Shown here piece by piece: positions 1 through 6,987 of a stretch of DNA of 35,752 nucleotides. Made by a program: the position numbers and the translations under genes. Positions within the stretch are counted from its first letter, which is position 1, and each line of letters begins with the position of its first letter. Source of the DNA: Bacillota bacterium (GTDB lineage: Bacteria; Bacillota; Sulfobacillia; Sulfobacillales; Sulfobacillaceae). The stretch spans positions 1 through 35,752 of the forward strand of contig JAKACZ010000047.1 in assembly GCA_021820965.1 (NCBI GenBank), read 5' to 3'. The notes beneath the pieces are model-generated. The model made no database searches and had not been told where the DNA came from. It was given only the letters and a program-made list of their open reading frames with translations.

Positions 1-44
1 GACTTCATCGTCCTGTTTCGTGATGCACGGGGGATTCCCTGCCC

Positions 45-120
45 GGGTGAATTATGTGACGCGGGGGTGGGTGAATTATTTGGCGTTTTTCGCGCTTATG
101 CGGGTGAATTATTTGGCGTT
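45..120. repeat. Three direct repeats, probable insertion-sequence terminus
   Basis: The motif GGGTGAATTATTTGGCGTT occurs exactly at 69-87 and 102-120, and a diverged copy (GGGTGAATTATGTGAC) is at 45-60. Starts are 24 and 33 bases apart. Tandem short repeats of this kind are found at the ends of IS21-like elements, where they bind transposase, so this could be the right end of an element whose body lies left of the window. No transposase is visible here, so the family assignment is inference. Confidence 0.45.
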
Positions 121-553
121 CGACATCTGGAATTACAAATGACGATATACACAATATCCTCAGCACCAGGTCTTATCGGGTTTCTATCATTGCTGATACG
201 GTCGACCATCATGTACCTGGGCTAAATAAAACATCGAACCGGGGCGCGGGTGGGTTCCCATGGCATAGTCATGGATGCAAGTCTAAGCGGCCCCGCTTCA
301 AGACTACACTCGACCTACCGGCGTTTTGGGCGTTTCGTTAACGGATCGGGAAATCCGATTATGTGAGGTATGAGTTGGCACGATGGCGGAATCGCGATCT
401 GCGCATTATCAACACGATCCGATAAGCCCTGAAATCCCCCATCGTGTGCCTTTTCAACAGGAACGTGAATCAGATAAGCCGAGGTATTTGAACAATTTTC
501 AATCATAGATTGCGGATACCCAAATTTATCCTCTTGGACAAAATTCTAACAGT
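121..553. other. Stretch without a convincing gene
   Basis: No reading frame here has a good ribosome binding site or recognisable domain. A 63-codon minus-strand frame (315-506) exists but has no Shine-Dalgarno sequence at a usable distance and no familiar motif. The stretch follows the terminal repeats and is probably intergenic debris of a mobile region. Confidence 0.4.
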
Positions 554-766
554 GTGGTTGGGGTGGTCGACAGCGCATATCAACCAGGAGAACCACACCG
601 CGGTATTGTATTACTCGAAACAGCACAGTATTCTGTGCTTTCGGAAACGTTGAATCAGCCAACTAGGACTTTTTTTGAGTTGGACTCTCAGCTCGTCTTC
701 GAGTTGTTCACCCTTGAGGATTTAACAAAATTAACTGAAACGTCAACCGCCGGACCAACCGACTAA
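554..766 (+). CDS. Hypothetical acidic 70-residue protein (weak call)
   Basis: A GTG-started frame encodes a 70-residue acidic protein with an aromatic, leucine-rich second half (around residues 40-60) that could fold as helix-strand. I do not recognise it. No clear ribosome binding site precedes the GTG, so either the start is wrong or the frame is fortuitous. Its stop lies next to the end of the convergent minus-strand gene at 768-920, which is mild support for a real gene boundary. No function can be proposed. Confidence 0.3.
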   Translation: MVGVVDSAYQPGEPHRGIVLLETAQYSVLSETLNQPTRTFFELDSQLVFELFTLEDLTKLTETSTAGPTD

Positions 767-767
767 T

Positions 768-920
768 TTAACCGTTCTTTTTCGGTGGTTCTGGTGCCTT
801 TCGCATTGATGCTTGTTGCTGCAAGAGTTGTTCCCGCACTTTGGCCAGCTTTGGTAAATCCGGTTTTTTTGTGAAGGATTTTTCCAGCAACGGGTTGCCG
901 GGCGTGGTTTTCGTTGACAT
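768..920 (-). CDS. Small basic hypothetical protein, 50 aa
   Basis: The ATG at 920 is preceded on the minus strand by GAGGAGG with a 7-8 base spacer, an excellent ribosome binding site. I therefore prefer it to an upstream in-frame start that would add 40 low-complexity residues. The 50-residue product is very rich in Lys, Pro and Gln, has no membrane segment and ends in PPKKNG. It is the last of a run of small minus-strand genes (1533 down to 768) that begins with an excisionase-like HTH gene, so it may be an accessory or DNA-associated protein of a mobile element. No family recognised. Confidence 0.6.
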   Translation of the reverse strand: MSTKTTPGNPLLEKSFTKKPDLPKLAKVREQLLQQQASMRKAPEPPKKNG

Positions 921-981
921 TGCTTTTTCCTCCTCGAGTTTATTATACGCCGCGGGTGCGTTTTCCAACAGGCAAAATAAC

Positions 982-1092
982 TCAGGCCATGCGGCTCTCG
1001 CCGGCGGCGTCAAGGTGGGCAATCCAGAAATCACGAGCACCGATGCTGAGGAGCTTGCGATTGTCTGACACAGCTATGTGATGGCCGGGCAT
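982..1092 (-). CDS. Possible 36-aa hypothetical peptide
   Basis: A short frame from ATG at 1092 to TGA at 982 lies between the 54-residue frame upstream and the well-supported 50-residue gene downstream, on the same strand. It contains a plausible amphipathic stretch (DFWIAHLDAA) but has no clear ribosome binding site. It is listed because it fills the gap in an otherwise continuous minus-strand series. It may not be expressed. Confidence 0.2.
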   Translation of the reverse strand: MPGHHIAVSDNRKLLSIGARDFWIAHLDAAGESRMA

Positions 1093-1102
1093 CGGAACCG
1101 GT

Positions 1103-1267
1103 TTATCGGCCCGTTTGGCCCCCAGGCGCCGTGAAACGAATCCGTCGATTCAAGCAAGGCCGGTGAACGTCCTTGATAGACGTGAATGCTATTGCTCCCG
1201 AGCGGTCGATTGCATAAAATCGTATGTTTGGCCGTCGCATAAGTCGAGTCCCCACGGATGCTATCAT
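1103..1267 (-). CDS. Small basic hypothetical protein, 54 aa
   Basis: The ATG at 1267 follows the TGA of the HTH frame by only four bases, and GAGGTGA just upstream acts as a ribosome binding site, so the two would be translationally coupled. The product is 54 residues, strongly basic (many Arg), with a hydrophobic strand near residues 16-30 and no transmembrane segment. No family is recognised. Coupling to an excisionase-like HTH gene suggests a role in the same mobile or plasmid-derived unit, but that is inference. Confidence 0.4.
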   Translation of the reverse strand: MIASVGTRLMRRPNIRFYAIDRSGAIAFTSIKDVHRPCLNRRIRFTAPGGQTGR

Positions 1268-1271
1268 GGTG

Positions 1272-1533
1272 TCACCTCGATGATTGGCGAGGCAACAACA
1301 CTATCCTGTACTGCATCGGGGGCGGCAGCGCTATCTGCCGTTCCCATCTCTCCCCGAACACGCGGAATACTTCGCTGACCGGAATTCTCCTCGTCACCAG
1401 TCCCGTCAGCTTCAATGTCGCAACATCGCCGCGCGCCACCATTCGATGGGCTGAGATTTTGCTGATCCCAACAATCTCCGCGTATTCCGTTACGCTTACC
1501 GTCGCGGGGTGATCCTTCCCCGTTTGCCGTCAT
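1272..1533 (-). pseudogene. Excisionase/MerR-like HTH (HTH_17) protein, reading frame disrupted
   Basis: AAGGAGG precedes an ATG at 1533, but that frame gives a low-complexity polar product. The overlapping frame, open from 1529 to TGA at 1272-1274, encodes a clear HTH_17-type winged helix: VTEYAEIVGISKISAHRMVA, then GDVATLKLTG and RRIPVSEVFRVF, about 75 residues in all. This frame has no ATG, GTG or TTG at its start. A one-base shift near the C run at about 1506-1509 would join the good start to the good domain. This is either a true frameshift mutation, a sequence error, or programmed slippage. Proteins of this class act as excisionases or small DNA-binding regulators in integrative elements, which fits the position near a tRNA gene. 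Confidence 0.6.
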
Positions 1534-1737
1534 GCTGTCCTCCTTGACTTTCGCTGACACAGGAGGCTAAATTTCCTGTGTGTTTGTGCGCCCGCTCCTC
1601 ACCCTCTTTGACCGTCGAACACAGATATTTTGCGCACGAAAGATATCCTGCATTTCCAGAGTATCCGATGGTGGTACGATGTCAAATAAAATAAAACCTG
1701 CATTGTTCCGAAATTTGTTCTGAAAAGGGGAAGCCGA

Positions 1738-2019
1738 ATGCCCAAGGTGCATTTGCCGCATGCATCGAATGCTCGGGTGTCAGGCAGTCGCCCGGGCCGC
1801 ACGGGAAACATTAAACGGGCCAAGCAGATCTTGATCCGCCTCACCGATGAAGAATTTGCGGCCATTCAAGCGGCGGCGGATGCCGCCGATAGTGCGATGG
1901 CCAACTGGGCCCGTGCGGTCTTGTTGGCATCGGCTCATCAGCGTCGTCCTCAGCCGTCGGTGCGCATGGGGCCGATTCAGATCATGAGGAGTCGCCGCGG
2001 TGGCGTGATCATCAACTGA
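1738..2019 (+). CDS. MobC-like / ribbon-helix-helix DNA-binding protein, 93 aa
   Basis: The start is ATG at 1738 after AAGGGG. Residues about 29-65 read as a strand (QILIRLTDEEFAAI) followed by two helices (AAADAADSAMANWARAVLL). This layout is common to ribbon-helix-helix proteins and the N-terminal part of MobC-type relaxosome proteins of mobilisable plasmids. The N-terminal 28 residues are basic and Gly/Arg-rich. It is followed by a good terminator hairpin. Alone, with no relaxase in view, it could equally be an antitoxin-like repressor. The family layout is seen in the sequence; the mobilisation role is inferred. Confidence 0.55.
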   Translation: MPKVHLPHASNARVSGSRPGRTGNIKRAKQILIRLTDEEFAAIQAAADAADSAMANWARAVLLASAHQRRPQPSVRMGPIQIMRSRRGGVIIN

Positions 2020-2042
2020 GGAGTAAATTGGTCCGTTCGAGT

Positions 2043-2076
2043 CGGCTCCCTCCGCTGAAGCGGGAGCCGGTTTTTT
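2043..2076 (+). terminator. Rho-independent terminator after the MobC-like gene
   Basis: CGGCTCCC (2043-2050) pairs with GGGAGCCG (2062-2069), followed by G and six T. It is 24 bases downstream of the stop at 2019, in the right orientation to end that transcript. Confidence 0.85.
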
Positions 2077-2165
2077 GTGTCCGTCATAGCTGTGGATACG
2101 GCGATAATCTGGTGTTATCTCCGCTCGTTGGGATGGAAGTGGGGATGCTTAGGGCCATTGAGAGC

Positions 2166-2201
2166 AATAAAAAACCCGCAATCCCTTGTAGACTGCGGGT
2201 T
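2166..2201 (-). terminator. Rho-independent terminator of tRNA-Arg
   Basis: Read on the minus strand, AACCCGCA pairs with TGCGGGTT around a 13-base loop and runs into a T-rich tract. It begins about 10 bases past the CCA end of the tRNA. Confidence 0.85.
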
Positions 2202-2210
2202 TCAAACTTT

Positions 2211-2285
2211 TGGTGCGCCCGAAGGGACTCGAACCCCTGCTTCAGGCTCCGGAGGCCTGCGTGATATCCACTTCACCACGGGCGC
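2211..2285 (-). tRNA. tRNA-Arg (anticodon CCG)
   Basis: The 75-base minus-strand sequence folds completely: acceptor GCGCCCG/CGGGCGC, D stem GTGA/TCAC, anticodon stem CAGGC/GCCTG with loop CTCCGGA (anticodon CCG, reading CGG), T arm with TTCGAGT, discriminator A and an encoded CCA. The 3' end faces the mobile-looking region at 1-2020, the usual side for tRNA-targeted integration. Confidence 0.95.
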
Positions 2286-2349
2286 ATATCGACCAGAACA
2301 GTATATCATGGGGGCCACTCACACTCAACCGCATGGAAGACAAAGCTCC

Positions 2350-2622
2350 TTAAAGTTTGCCTAAGACTAAGAGCACGCCAAGGCCCACAAACATGACGCC
2401 TGCGCCCATGTGAATATACTGCGCTGGCACCAAACGCGTAATCGCTTCGCCAAAGATGACGGCTAACAGCGCGCTGAGTGCGAGTGCCACGGCTGCTCCA
2501 GTAAAAACGGAGATGCCCGAGTCGCTTTGTGCGGACAGTGTCATCACAGTGAGCTGAGTTTTGTCTCCCAACTCAGCGAAAAATATCAATGCGAAAGTCG
2601 ATAAGAAAATCTTCCAGTCCAC
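2350..2622 (-). CDS. TMEM165/GDT1 (UPF0016) family cation transporter, half-size subunit
   Basis: This 90-residue membrane protein has the family signature E-x-G-D-K-T at residues 17-22 (AELGDKTQL) and three hydrophobic segments (about 5-25, 36-57, 68-88). The family exports Mn2+ or exchanges Ca2+/Mn2+ for protons. Full-length members carry two such repeats, while one-repeat bacterial proteins work as homo- or heterodimers. No second half is visible nearby, so a homodimer or a distant partner is likely. The ATG at 2622 is used; an imperfect GGGAGGGG lies upstream. Cation specificity cannot be read from the sequence. Confidence 0.85.
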   Translation of the reverse strand: MDWKIFLSTFALIFFAELGDKTQLTVMTLSAQSDSGISVFTGAAVALALSALLAVIFGEAITRLVPAQYIHMGAGVMFVGLGVLLVLGKL

Positions 2623-2695
2623 CCCGGCCCCTCCCTGACAACCTGGCTTGGTCCTCAGGAATACTTATGAACTCGGGGTACGGTTCATACCGCGG

Positions 2696-3454
2696 TTAAA
2701 CTTCGGTGACAGATACCAACCCTAGCCGTTTCACCCAACGCTCGGTGTCGTCCCAAAGCTCTGTCAAGAACTCTTCTGGTGACCAGTCCAACACTTCCAT
2801 CGGCTCGCGTAGTCTTTCGCCCAGCCTTTCCATGATGCGAAAGAGATCGTCACGGAGCACCAAGAGCCCCTTTTTGGCGTCAGAGTCCATCGTCGGAAGC
2901 AATCGATTCAGATATCTGTCCGAAAACGCCTGATGCCGAGCCTCATCCTGCAACGTACGCCCCGACAAGCGTCCCACCACGGTATCCGGAAAGCGTTCTG
3001 CAAATCCACCGTAAAAGGTTTTCGCAAAAAGATCGCTGATGAGAATGCCGAAGACCCACTGCACCGGATCACGCTTTTGCAGCAGCCTGGCGTGATATCG
3101 CCACATTTCTGGAAGTCGGCGGCTGGGCAGCGGCTCCACATCCAGCACCCGATACAAGTGATTCAAATTCCGGAAGTGACGTGCCTCGTCCAGTCCCATG
3201 CTGGAGAGATATAGCGCTGGCTCCGCTTGACCACTGGTCAAAATTATCGGCAGTACGGCTGATACTCCCAGCATGGCCGTTTGCTCGCCCAAATACACCG
3301 GCGTAATTAATTGACCTAATGCCACTTTTTTGCCATCGGAAATGCCTTGAGTCAAGCCCCAGTCGATTTGGTCGCTGCCCCATTGGGCGTGCACGCCTTT
3401 TTCGAACAACCGCAAAAACTCTTCGTCTGTCAAGTCCGGATCCACATGAATCAC
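2696..3454 (-). CDS. Ribonucleotide-reductase R2-like ferritin-fold diiron/Mn-Fe protein (R2lox-like)
   Basis: A 252-residue all-helical protein starting at GTG 3454 behind AGGGGGG. Metal-ligand motifs are E57 (LGEQTA), E90-x-x-H93 (DEARH) and E171-x-x-H174 (DEARHQAF). The 33-residue E57-E90 spacing equals that of the R2lox class, ligand-binding oxidases with a Mn/Fe or diiron centre. The remaining carboxylate on the third helix appears to be D141 (ISDLFAKTFY) where R2lox has Glu. It lacks the C-terminal tail needed to bind NrdA, so deoxynucleotide synthesis is unlikely; oxidation of a lipid-like or small substrate is the family expectation. DosR-like palindromes lie just upstream. The exact subfamily is uncertain. 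Confidence 0.75.
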   Translation of the reverse strand: MIHVDPDLTDEEFLRLFEKGVHAQWGSDQIDWGLTQGISDGKKVALGQLITPVYLGEQTAMLGVSAVLPIILTSGQAEPALYLSSMGLDEARHFRNLNHLYRVLDVEPLPSRRLPEMWRYHARLLQKRDPVQWVFGILISDLFAKTFYGGFAERFPDTVVGRLSGRTLQDEARHQAFSDRYLNRLLPTMDSDAKKGLLVLRDDLFRIMERLGERLREPMEVLDWSPEEFLTELWDDTERWVKRLGLVSVTEV

Positions 3455-3513
3455 AACGGCTTCCCCCCTCTTACATCTTTTTCTACTGTATCGGCATGCT
3501 ATAGGGCCAAGAA

Positions 3514-3550
3514 GGGTCCAATGGACCCAATTTCAAGGGACATTGGTCCA
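3514..3550. promoter_or_regulatory. Two DosR-box-like palindromes upstream of the R2-like gene
   Basis: GGGTCCAATGGACCC (3514-3528) is an exact inverted repeat. GGGACATTGGTCCA (3537-3550) matches seven of the eight fixed positions of GGGnC-n4-GnCCC. They sit 60-96 bases upstream of the R2-like start. The same pattern recurs near several other genes of the window, and the neighbouring response regulator is of the DevR/NarL class. Binding is inferred. Confidence 0.5.
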
Positions 3551-3677
3551 TGCCCTTTGTATTATGTTGCGGTTCCCCCCACAGGCGGTATGATCTAATG
3601 GACCCCGAAAACAGGAGCGATCGGCACCATACCTCTCCGTCGCTCCGCGATACACTCAATATAACCCAATAACGGGG

Positions 3678-3794
3678 ATGATTCATGTGATGTTATCAGC
3701 AACCGCCATTAGTCCGTGGGTGGCCATGGCCACATGGCAGGTAATCGTATGGTCTCTGGTCATCGTAGGCATCATCTCCCTTAGGAATCACTAG
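3678..3794 (+). CDS. Possible single-span membrane peptide, 38 or 34 aa
   Basis: ATG 3678 or the in-frame ATG 3690 opens a frame ending at TAG 3794. After a short polar start it encodes one hydrophobic helix (about 20 residues, WQVIVWSLVIVGIISL) and a basic RNH end, the layout of a small inner-membrane peptide. The only ribosome binding site candidate is GGGG at 3674-3677, 12 bases before the second ATG. It converges on the response regulator gene ending at 3802. A similar but better supported micropeptide occurs at 16972. Confidence 0.35.
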   Translation: MIHVMLSATAISPWVAMATWQVIVWSLVIVGIISLRNH

Positions 3795-3801
3795 CGTTCG
3801 A

Positions 3802-4470
3802 TTACTCGTGCCGACGGTGGTCTGACAGATAGCGCGCATAATGGGCAGCCGCCTCGGCTCGGCGCGTGTACCCGAGTTTACTAAGAATATTGCTGACATA
3901 GTGCTTGACTGTCTTTTCGCTGAGGTAGAGCCTTTCCCCAATTTCCCGATTCGTCTTCCCGTCCGCCACCAGCGCTAAAATCTTGGTCTCGTTTTCGTTG
4001 AGCTGCTCAATGGGGTCGGTCGGTCCTTGTGCTGTGCGCAATCGCCGGAATAGGGCCGCTGTCACTTGCGGGCTGAAGAGTGATCCACCTTGAGCTACCG
4101 TACGGATTCCTTCCACTACCGTATGGCCGCGAGACTCTTTCAGTAGGTATCCCGATGCACCCGCATCGATGGCGTCGACCAACATTTCGTCTTGGCCAAA
4201 CGAAGTCAGCATAATAACTTGTACCCGTTCATCTTGCTCCTTAATTTCGCGGCACACGTCAAATCCGCTGATGTCCGGCAGTCGGACGTCCAGCACCGCC
4301 ACGTCCGCGTTGTGCGGGATGTGTTCAATCGCGGTCTTGCCAGTCGCATAATCGCCGACCACGCGCAAGTCCGGCTGATGGTCTATCAAGTTCTTTAAAC
4401 CCATGCGTACCACTTCGTGGTCGTCAACAATGGCTACACGTATAATCGCCTCATTGTCTTGCTGCTCCAT
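3802..4470 (-). CDS. NarL/DevR-family response regulator
   Basis: The ATG at 4470 (MEQQ) is preferred because AGGGGGAG lies before it; an upstream GTG at 4497 would add nine residues. The receiver domain (10-125) has the acidic pair DD (16-17), phospho-acceptor D61 (VLDVRLPD) and conserved Thr/Lys (MLTSFG, LLKES). The C-terminal LuxR-type HTH (about 155-215) contains LNENETKILALVADGKTNRE and LSEKTVKHYVSNIL. It lies 26 bases downstream of its cognate kinase gene in one operon. Together with the kinase's DevS-like GAF domain this resembles the DosR/DevR regulators of hypoxia and NO responses, and DosR-box-like palindromes are scattered through the window. Confidence 0.9.
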   Translation of the reverse strand: MEQQDNEAIIRVAIVDDHEVVRMGLKNLIDHQPDLRVVGDYATGKTAIEHIPHNADVAVLDVRLPDISGFDVCREIKEQDERVQVIMLTSFGQDEMLVDAIDAGASGYLLKESRGHTVVEGIRTVAQGGSLFSPQVTAALFRRLRTAQGPTDPIEQLNENETKILALVADGKTNREIGERLYLSEKTVKHYVSNILSKLGYTRRAEAAAHYARYLSDHRRHE

Positions 4471-4496
4471 ACTCAGTCTCCCCCTATAATCATGCA

Positions 4497-5858
4497 CTAA
4501 AGCGGTGCACGGGGCCAGCGAAACTGTACTGTCGCTCCTTCACCCGGTGCACTGGAAATATCCATTGACCCACCCATACGCTGCATACGTCGGCGCATGT
4601 TTTGCAAGCCGAAGTGGTTTGGGGAGTCCTCAAATGCTTCCGGACGAAATCCGCTGCCGTCATCCTCAACCCATAAATGATATTCCCAATCCGTACTCTC
4701 CCATCCGACAACAATACGGTTCGCGTTGCCGTGGCGTTTTGAATTGGACACCGCTTCCTGCACCGTCAGTACCATATCGTGAACATCCTCTGCCTTCAAC
4801 GACAAATATTCCTTGTCGTGAAATTCCAGCTCCACATTCTCATAGATTCCGATGCGCTGCAGCATATCTTTCAAAGCGACCAACAAATCAACCGGCGACG
4901 TACCTAGACTTCTAATGTACATACGAATGTCTGTCATGGTCAGACTTAACGTCTCGGTTATGCGGTCGAGTTCACTTTTGACTTGCTGACTCAGATCTTG
5001 ATTAGTGTCTAAAAGAAACTCCAACGACAGCGTAATCCCATATAGGGTCTGCAACACCCCGTCGTGAAGCTCCCGCCCAATACGTTCGCGCTCCTCGACC
5101 GTAGCAAAAGCTTCCCGGTCTTGATAGAGGCGGGCATTTGAAATGACGACCGCCGCCTGGCGGGAAAACAATTGCGCCATGACTTCATCCTGCTGTGTGA
5201 ACTGCCCCGGTTTGTTGGTAAGGTACAGGTGCCCCACCACCGACCCTTGATACAGCAGAGGAAGGCCCAAGAAATTGGTCATGGTCGGATGATGTGAGGG
5301 AAACCCAGAAGATCCGGGGTGCTCCCTCAGATTCTCCAAACGAATGACTTTTTTGGTACGAATCACTTCACCCAAGAGCCCCCGCCCTGTGGGCGGCTGG
5401 CCGATGCGACGCCGTTCCTCCTCAGACATTCCCGAGGTGATGAACTGTCGAATCTTGGAGGGATCGTCGTCGGAAAGCACGGCTAAAGCTGCATACTGTG
5501 CACCAAACAACGGGCGTGCTACGTCAACAATACGCTGCAGCACCGCTTCCAGGTCGGGCAGGGTCGCCACCACCCCGGTCGCGTCCCACAGGCCCTGCAG
5601 AACATCACGACTGCGCTGAAGCTCTTCATTGGAACGCTCCAATTGTGTTTGCTGACGTTCCAAGAGGCCAAATACCACAAAAGAAAAGACGCCGGTAAAG
5701 AAAACCAGGACGACGGCGAGATAAAATAGTTTACTGCCGTGGCGAATATTCAGTGTGCTGATGAAATGGATATAAATAAAGACGGTCAGAGCCACACCGG
5801 CCATCGCCATCAGCGTGGCAAGAATCCGATCGCGCCATCCTTTTGTTACCGGCACCAC
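4497..5858 (-). CDS. DevS/DosS-like GAF sensor histidine kinase
   Basis: I chose GTG 5858 because GAGGGGG lies seven bases before it; a GTG at 5882 is possible. The 453-residue protein has two N-terminal membrane helices (about 12-32 and 43-66), a short coiled coil, one GAF domain (about 95-245), a HisKA_3 domain with phosphorylated His at about 265 (GRELHDGVLQTL), and a HATPase with N box (EAVSNSKRHG) and G box (DDGSGF). The GAF segment TGRGLLGEVIR ... GFPSHHPTMTNFLGLP closely resembles the GAF-A domain of mycobacterial DosS/DevS. From memory, the haem-ligating His of DosS lies in that HHP segment. Sensing of O2, NO or redox state is therefore plausible but inferred. DosS has two GAF domains; this has one plus membrane anchors. 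Confidence 0.88.
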   Translation of the reverse strand: MVPVTKGWRDRILATLMAMAGVALTVFIYIHFISTLNIRHGSKLFYLAVVLVFFTGVFSFVVFGLLERQQTQLERSNEELQRSRDVLQGLWDATGVVATLPDLEAVLQRIVDVARPLFGAQYAALAVLSDDDPSKIRQFITSGMSEEERRRIGQPPTGRGLLGEVIRTKKVIRLENLREHPGSSGFPSHHPTMTNFLGLPLLYQGSVVGHLYLTNKPGQFTQQDEVMAQLFSRQAAVVISNARLYQDREAFATVEERERIGRELHDGVLQTLYGITLSLEFLLDTNQDLSQQVKSELDRITETLSLTMTDIRMYIRSLGTSPVDLLVALKDMLQRIGIYENVELEFHDKEYLSLKAEDVHDMVLTVQEAVSNSKRHGNANRIVVGWESTDWEYHLWVEDDGSGFRPEAFEDSPNHFGLQNMRRRMQRMGGSMDISSAPGEGATVQFRWPRAPL

Positions 5859-6037
5859 GCGGAGTCCCCCTCGCCATGTCACTTACTGTGTTCATTATGC
5901 GCCAGAGATATCTCCACGAGCAAATTATGCCCGTTTGATCGACAACTGGCGAAGCAATCCGCCCGGCCCCACGTCGGTTACCGCCTCATCTAGTCATTAT
6001 GAATCATGCAACTGGGAACGTTGGGCCCTGCCCACAA

Positions 6038-6051
6038 GGGCCCTTTGGCCC
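6038..6051. promoter_or_regulatory. Perfect DosR-box-like palindrome between the kinase gene and the 6200 gene
   Basis: GGGCCCTTTGGCCC fits all fixed positions of GGGnC-n4-GnCCC. It lies in the 340-base divergent intergenic stretch 5859-6199, which has no gene. It could serve autoregulation of the two-component operon (180 bases away) or activation of the 6200 gene (about 150 bases). A partial copy (GGGCCCTGCCC) begins at 6023. Confidence 0.5.
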
Positions 6052-6199
6052 TGTGCGCCCGATTGGACCGCTTTGATACTGAAAGTGGATAATGCGGCGT
6101 TACCCGGCGTGAGTTGGCGGTATCGCCGGTAACCGCTTGCCGGAACTACCGTAGCCCATACAATCTGGGGCTCTACGGTTGAATTCTTAAGAAAGCGTG

Positions 6200-6814
6200 A
6201 TGGCAATGGCAGCTGAACCAATTAGTACAAGAAAACGTCGCACTTGGAGCCGCAATTTGGTAGTCGACGCGATTCAATACCGGCATGTGCACGGCATGGG
6301 GTTAAATCCCCAGATGCTGCAGTCCGAAGACGCCAGCCTTTTGGCGGCAGGGCGCCGGTACTTCGGATCGTGGCCCAAAGCGCTAAAAGCAGCTAAGGTT
6401 CCTCCGGTGCGCCGCCTATCATCGCGGCGTCATCAGCGAGGATACTGGAATCGTGAGCTCTTGATTGGTGAGATTCGACGTCATGCGGATTTAGGGCACC
6501 CATTGTACGCTCATGCCATGCAAGCCCTGGACAATTGTCTGGTATCCGCCGCCACTTATCACTTTGGATCATGGGCTCAGGCCCTGACCGCAGCCGGCTT
6601 TGACGCGGAAACCATTCGCGCCAACCGCCGCCATTCACCCGAAACCGTTGTGGAAGAAATCCAGGAACTGATGAACGAGCAAGGTGAGGTCACTGACGTC
6701 GTCATACGGCGCCACTACCGCGCACTCTACTGGGCTGCCAGGAAATATTTCGGAAGCTGGCGCAATGCCGTGAGCGCGGCTAGACAGCCCAAGCAGCGCG
6801 CAGGAGTTTTGTAG
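6200..6814 (+). CDS. Triple HNH-associated-repeat (PF18780-like) DNA-binding protein
   Basis: The 204-residue protein is built of three degenerate repeats of about 60 residues, each starting near a Trp/Arg or Pro-Glu helix and ending in a signature: YFGSWPKALKAA, HFGSWAQALTAAG and YFGSWRNAVSAA. This matches the small helical repeat known from homing endonuclease-associated proteins, thought to bind DNA. No HNH or GIY-YIG nuclease motif is present, so it may be a stand-alone DNA-binding or regulatory protein. It is basic overall. ATG 6200 or GTG 6197 may start it; the ribosome binding site is weak. A perfect DosR-like box lies about 150 bases upstream. Confidence 0.65.
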   Translation: MAMAAEPISTRKRRTWSRNLVVDAIQYRHVHGMGLNPQMLQSEDASLLAAGRRYFGSWPKALKAAKVPPVRRLSSRRHQRGYWNRELLIGEIRRHADLGHPLYAHAMQALDNCLVSAATYHFGSWAQALTAAGFDAETIRANRRHSPETVVEEIQELMNEQGEVTDVVIRRHYRALYWAARKYFGSWRNAVSAARQPKQRAGVL

Positions 6815-6956
6815 CAACCCAGGGAGTTGGATGGGGAACGGATCTTGGAACGAGTGGCCTGGTTTAGCACTCCCTGTAAGGCAGCACGCTACTCGAACAC
6901 GCCATGAATAAGTCAGCGCTGCCTCTTGCTTTTTGGTAAAAAGCGCGTCATTCTAT

Positions 6957-6970
6957 AGCAAGCGCTTGCT
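6957..6970. promoter_or_regulatory. 14-bp perfect palindrome before the aldolase-like gene
   Basis: AGCAAGCGCTTGCT is self-complementary across 14 bases. It lies directly before the GGAGGAGG ribosome binding site of the gene at 6988, in the position of an operator or a 5' leader hairpin. The regulator is unknown. Confidence 0.4.
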
Positions 6971-6987
6971 TTGGAGGAGGTAGGGTT

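Noticed and set aside
1738..2019. Ribbon-helix-helix protein as the antitoxin of a toxin-antitoxin pair
   Set aside because: It is followed by a terminator and no toxin-sized partner gene lies next to it.
2623..2695. Possible Mn riboswitch (yybP-ykoY) upstream of the TMEM165-type gene
   Set aside because: The 73-base gap is too short and lacks the conserved core and paired elements of that riboswitch.
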